A stretch of DNA of 5,908 nucleotides from an uncultured Gammaproteobacteria bacterium (GTDB lineage Bacteria; Pseudomonadota; Gammaproteobacteria; Steroidobacterales; Woeseiaceae): contig CALKYK010000180.1 in assembly GCA_938003715.1 (NCBI GenBank), forward strand, positions 1 to 5,908. The letters are read 5' to 3'. Made by a program: the position numbers and the translations under genes. Of the stretch, positions 5,200 to 5,908 are shown piece after piece; positions within the stretch are counted from its first letter, which is position 1, and the number at the start of each line of letters is the position of its first letter. The notes under the pieces are model-generated. The model was not told the origin of the DNA. It saw only the letters and a list, made by a program, of their open reading frames with translations, and did no database searches.

Positions 5200-5640
5200 A
5201 TGGCCATCCAGCGAACCCTCGCGATCATCAAGCCCGATGCCGTCGCGAAGCCCGGCGCGACGGGCGAGATCCTTCGGCGCATCGAGGAGGCGGGGCTCGC
5301 CATCATCGCGATGAAGCGCGTCCAGCTGACCTCGCAGGTCGCGAAGGGCTTCTACGCGGTGCACAAGGCGCGCCCCTTCTACGGCGAGCTGGTCTCGTTC
5401 ATGACGTCCGGCCCGGTCGTCGTCGTCGCGCTCGAGGGCGAGGGCGCGATCAAGAAGTGGCGCGACCTGATGGGCCCGACGAACTCGAAGGAGGCGCCGA
5501 AGGGCACCGTGCGCGGCGACTTCGGTACCGACATCGAGCGCAACGCGTCGCACGGCTCCGACGCGCCCGAGACGGCGGCGAAGGAGATTCCGTACTTCTT
5601 CGACGCGACCGAGGTGCAGGCGCCGGTCGAGGCGCTGTGA
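5200..5640 (+). CDS. ndk: Nucleoside diphosphate kinase
   Basis: The complete 146-residue enzyme transfers the gamma-phosphate from ATP to other nucleoside diphosphates, through a phospho-histidine, in the cytoplasm. TLAIIKPDAV (7-16) carries the conserved lysine K11. FYGELVSFMTSGPVVVVALEGEGAI (60-84) is the core block. RGDFG (105-109) leads to RNASHGSD (114-121), with catalytic H118 and the NxxHGSD signature. The length fits the bacterial family (about 140-145). The start is ATG at 5200, with AGGAG at 5183-5187 twelve bases upstream. Third codon positions are almost all G or C, matching the oxidoreductase fragment upstream and differing from the minus-strand genes to the left. The stop overlaps a GTG start of the next gene, GTGA at 5637-5640, which suggests coupled translation. 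Confidence 0.97.
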   Translation: MAIQRTLAIIKPDAVAKPGATGEILRRIEEAGLAIIAMKRVQLTSQVAKGFYAVHKARPFYGELVSFMTSGPVVVVALEGEGAIKKWRDLMGPTNSKEAPKGTVRGDFGTDIERNASHGSDAPETAAKEIPYFFDATEVQAPVEAL

Positions 5641-5908
5641 GCGGCGCGCCGCGCGAGGTCGATCCGTGGCGCTTCGCGGGCTCGACGCTCGCGAAGCGCC
5701 TCGGCAGAGCGATTCCGGACTCGCCCACGCACCCGCCCATCCCCTGGACGCCGGCTCGCACGCCGCTCGCGCAGGCGGAGGTCGGAGCGCGCAGCTGCGT
5801 CACCGGTCGATCGATCGCGGAGCGCATGCACGAGGACGTTCCGTACGACCTCGCGCGACGCGACCTCGTCGCGCAGATAGCGCCGGGCGAGCGCGAGCAG
5901 CCGCGCCG
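5637..5908 (+). CDS. 5' part of a glycine/sarcosine/betaine reductase B-like protein (partial, doubtful after 5783)
   Basis: A GTG overlapping the ndk stop opens 90 codons without a stop up to the window end. Residues 1-48 (VSGAPREVDPWRFAGSTLAKRL, then PPIPWTPARTPLAQAEV) resemble the N-terminus of small proteins annotated as glycine/sarcosine/betaine reductase selenoprotein B family, in which a PWTPxxxPLxxxxV segment is followed by a VTTAGV-like strand. Here that strand does not appear in any of the three plus frames after 5783. Explanations are divergence, a frameshift plus divergence, or a second sequence join near the edge. The assignment rests on one short segment from memory. Confidence 0.42.
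   Translation, partial: MSGAPREVDPWRFAGSTLAKRLGRAIPDSPTHPPIPWTPARTPLAQAEVGARSCVTGRSIAERMHEDVPYDLARRDLVAQIAPGEREQPR

Noticed and set aside
1..5908. CRISPR array, tRNA, rRNA, insertion sequence or attachment site
   Set aside because: I saw no regularly spaced repeats, no cloverleaf or rRNA signature, no transposase motif and no terminal inverted repeats. The junction at 4777-4799 has no target-site duplication.

Overview
The window looks like two unrelated pieces of proteobacterial-type DNA joined at about 4777-4799. The left piece (1-4799) carries genes only on the minus strand, with high but not extreme GC. Its gene content suggests a gammaproteobacterium: a PdxH end, a CPXCG zinc-ribbon protein, a lipoprotein methyltransferase, and a sigma-54-driven CA-rich small RNA of the CrcZ type. 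The right piece (4777-5908) carries genes only on the plus strand. Almost every third codon position there is G or C, and its NDK and reductase-B-like genes look more like a high-GC deltaproteobacterium or myxobacterium. The taxonomic reading is inference from gene content and codon use.

Left piece, in transcription order (right to left): the 3' end of pdxH (4799-4512); a 64-residue CPXCG-type zinc-ribbon protein (4501-4307); and a secreted beta-propeller plus amidohydrolase-fold protein (4317-2356) that overlaps the previous gene by 11 bases and lacks the metal-ligand residues of a working amidohydrolase. These three look like one operon. A gene-free stretch of 563 bases follows (2355-1793). 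It is AT-rich in its middle and holds the most interesting element: a GG-N10-GC sigma-54 promoter (2069-2084), a predicted RNA of about 208 nt (2058-1851) with three AANAANAA tracts of the kind bound by Hfq/Crc, and a textbook intrinsic terminator (1884-1851). After it come a lipoprotein SAM-dependent methyltransferase (1792-1007), a membrane-anchored HExxHxxGxxD metallopeptidase (882-106) and the first 16 codons of another gene (48-1).

Right piece: the C-terminal 115 residues of an NAD(P)H:quinone oxidoreductase-type protein (4780-5127), a complete ndk (5200-5640), and the start of a gene overlapping ndk by four bases (5637 to the end). That last gene resembles the N-terminus of glycine/sarcosine/betaine reductase B-type proteins for about 48 codons and then loses resemblance.

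Main message: there is a good candidate for a compact, single-copy CrcZ/CrcY-like Hfq/Crc decoy RNA under RpoN control, in a neighbourhood unlike the Pseudomonas cbrB-pcnB locus. The second message is a caution: the 4777-4799 junction cuts two genes so that both lose their 5' parts, which is most simply an assembly chimera.
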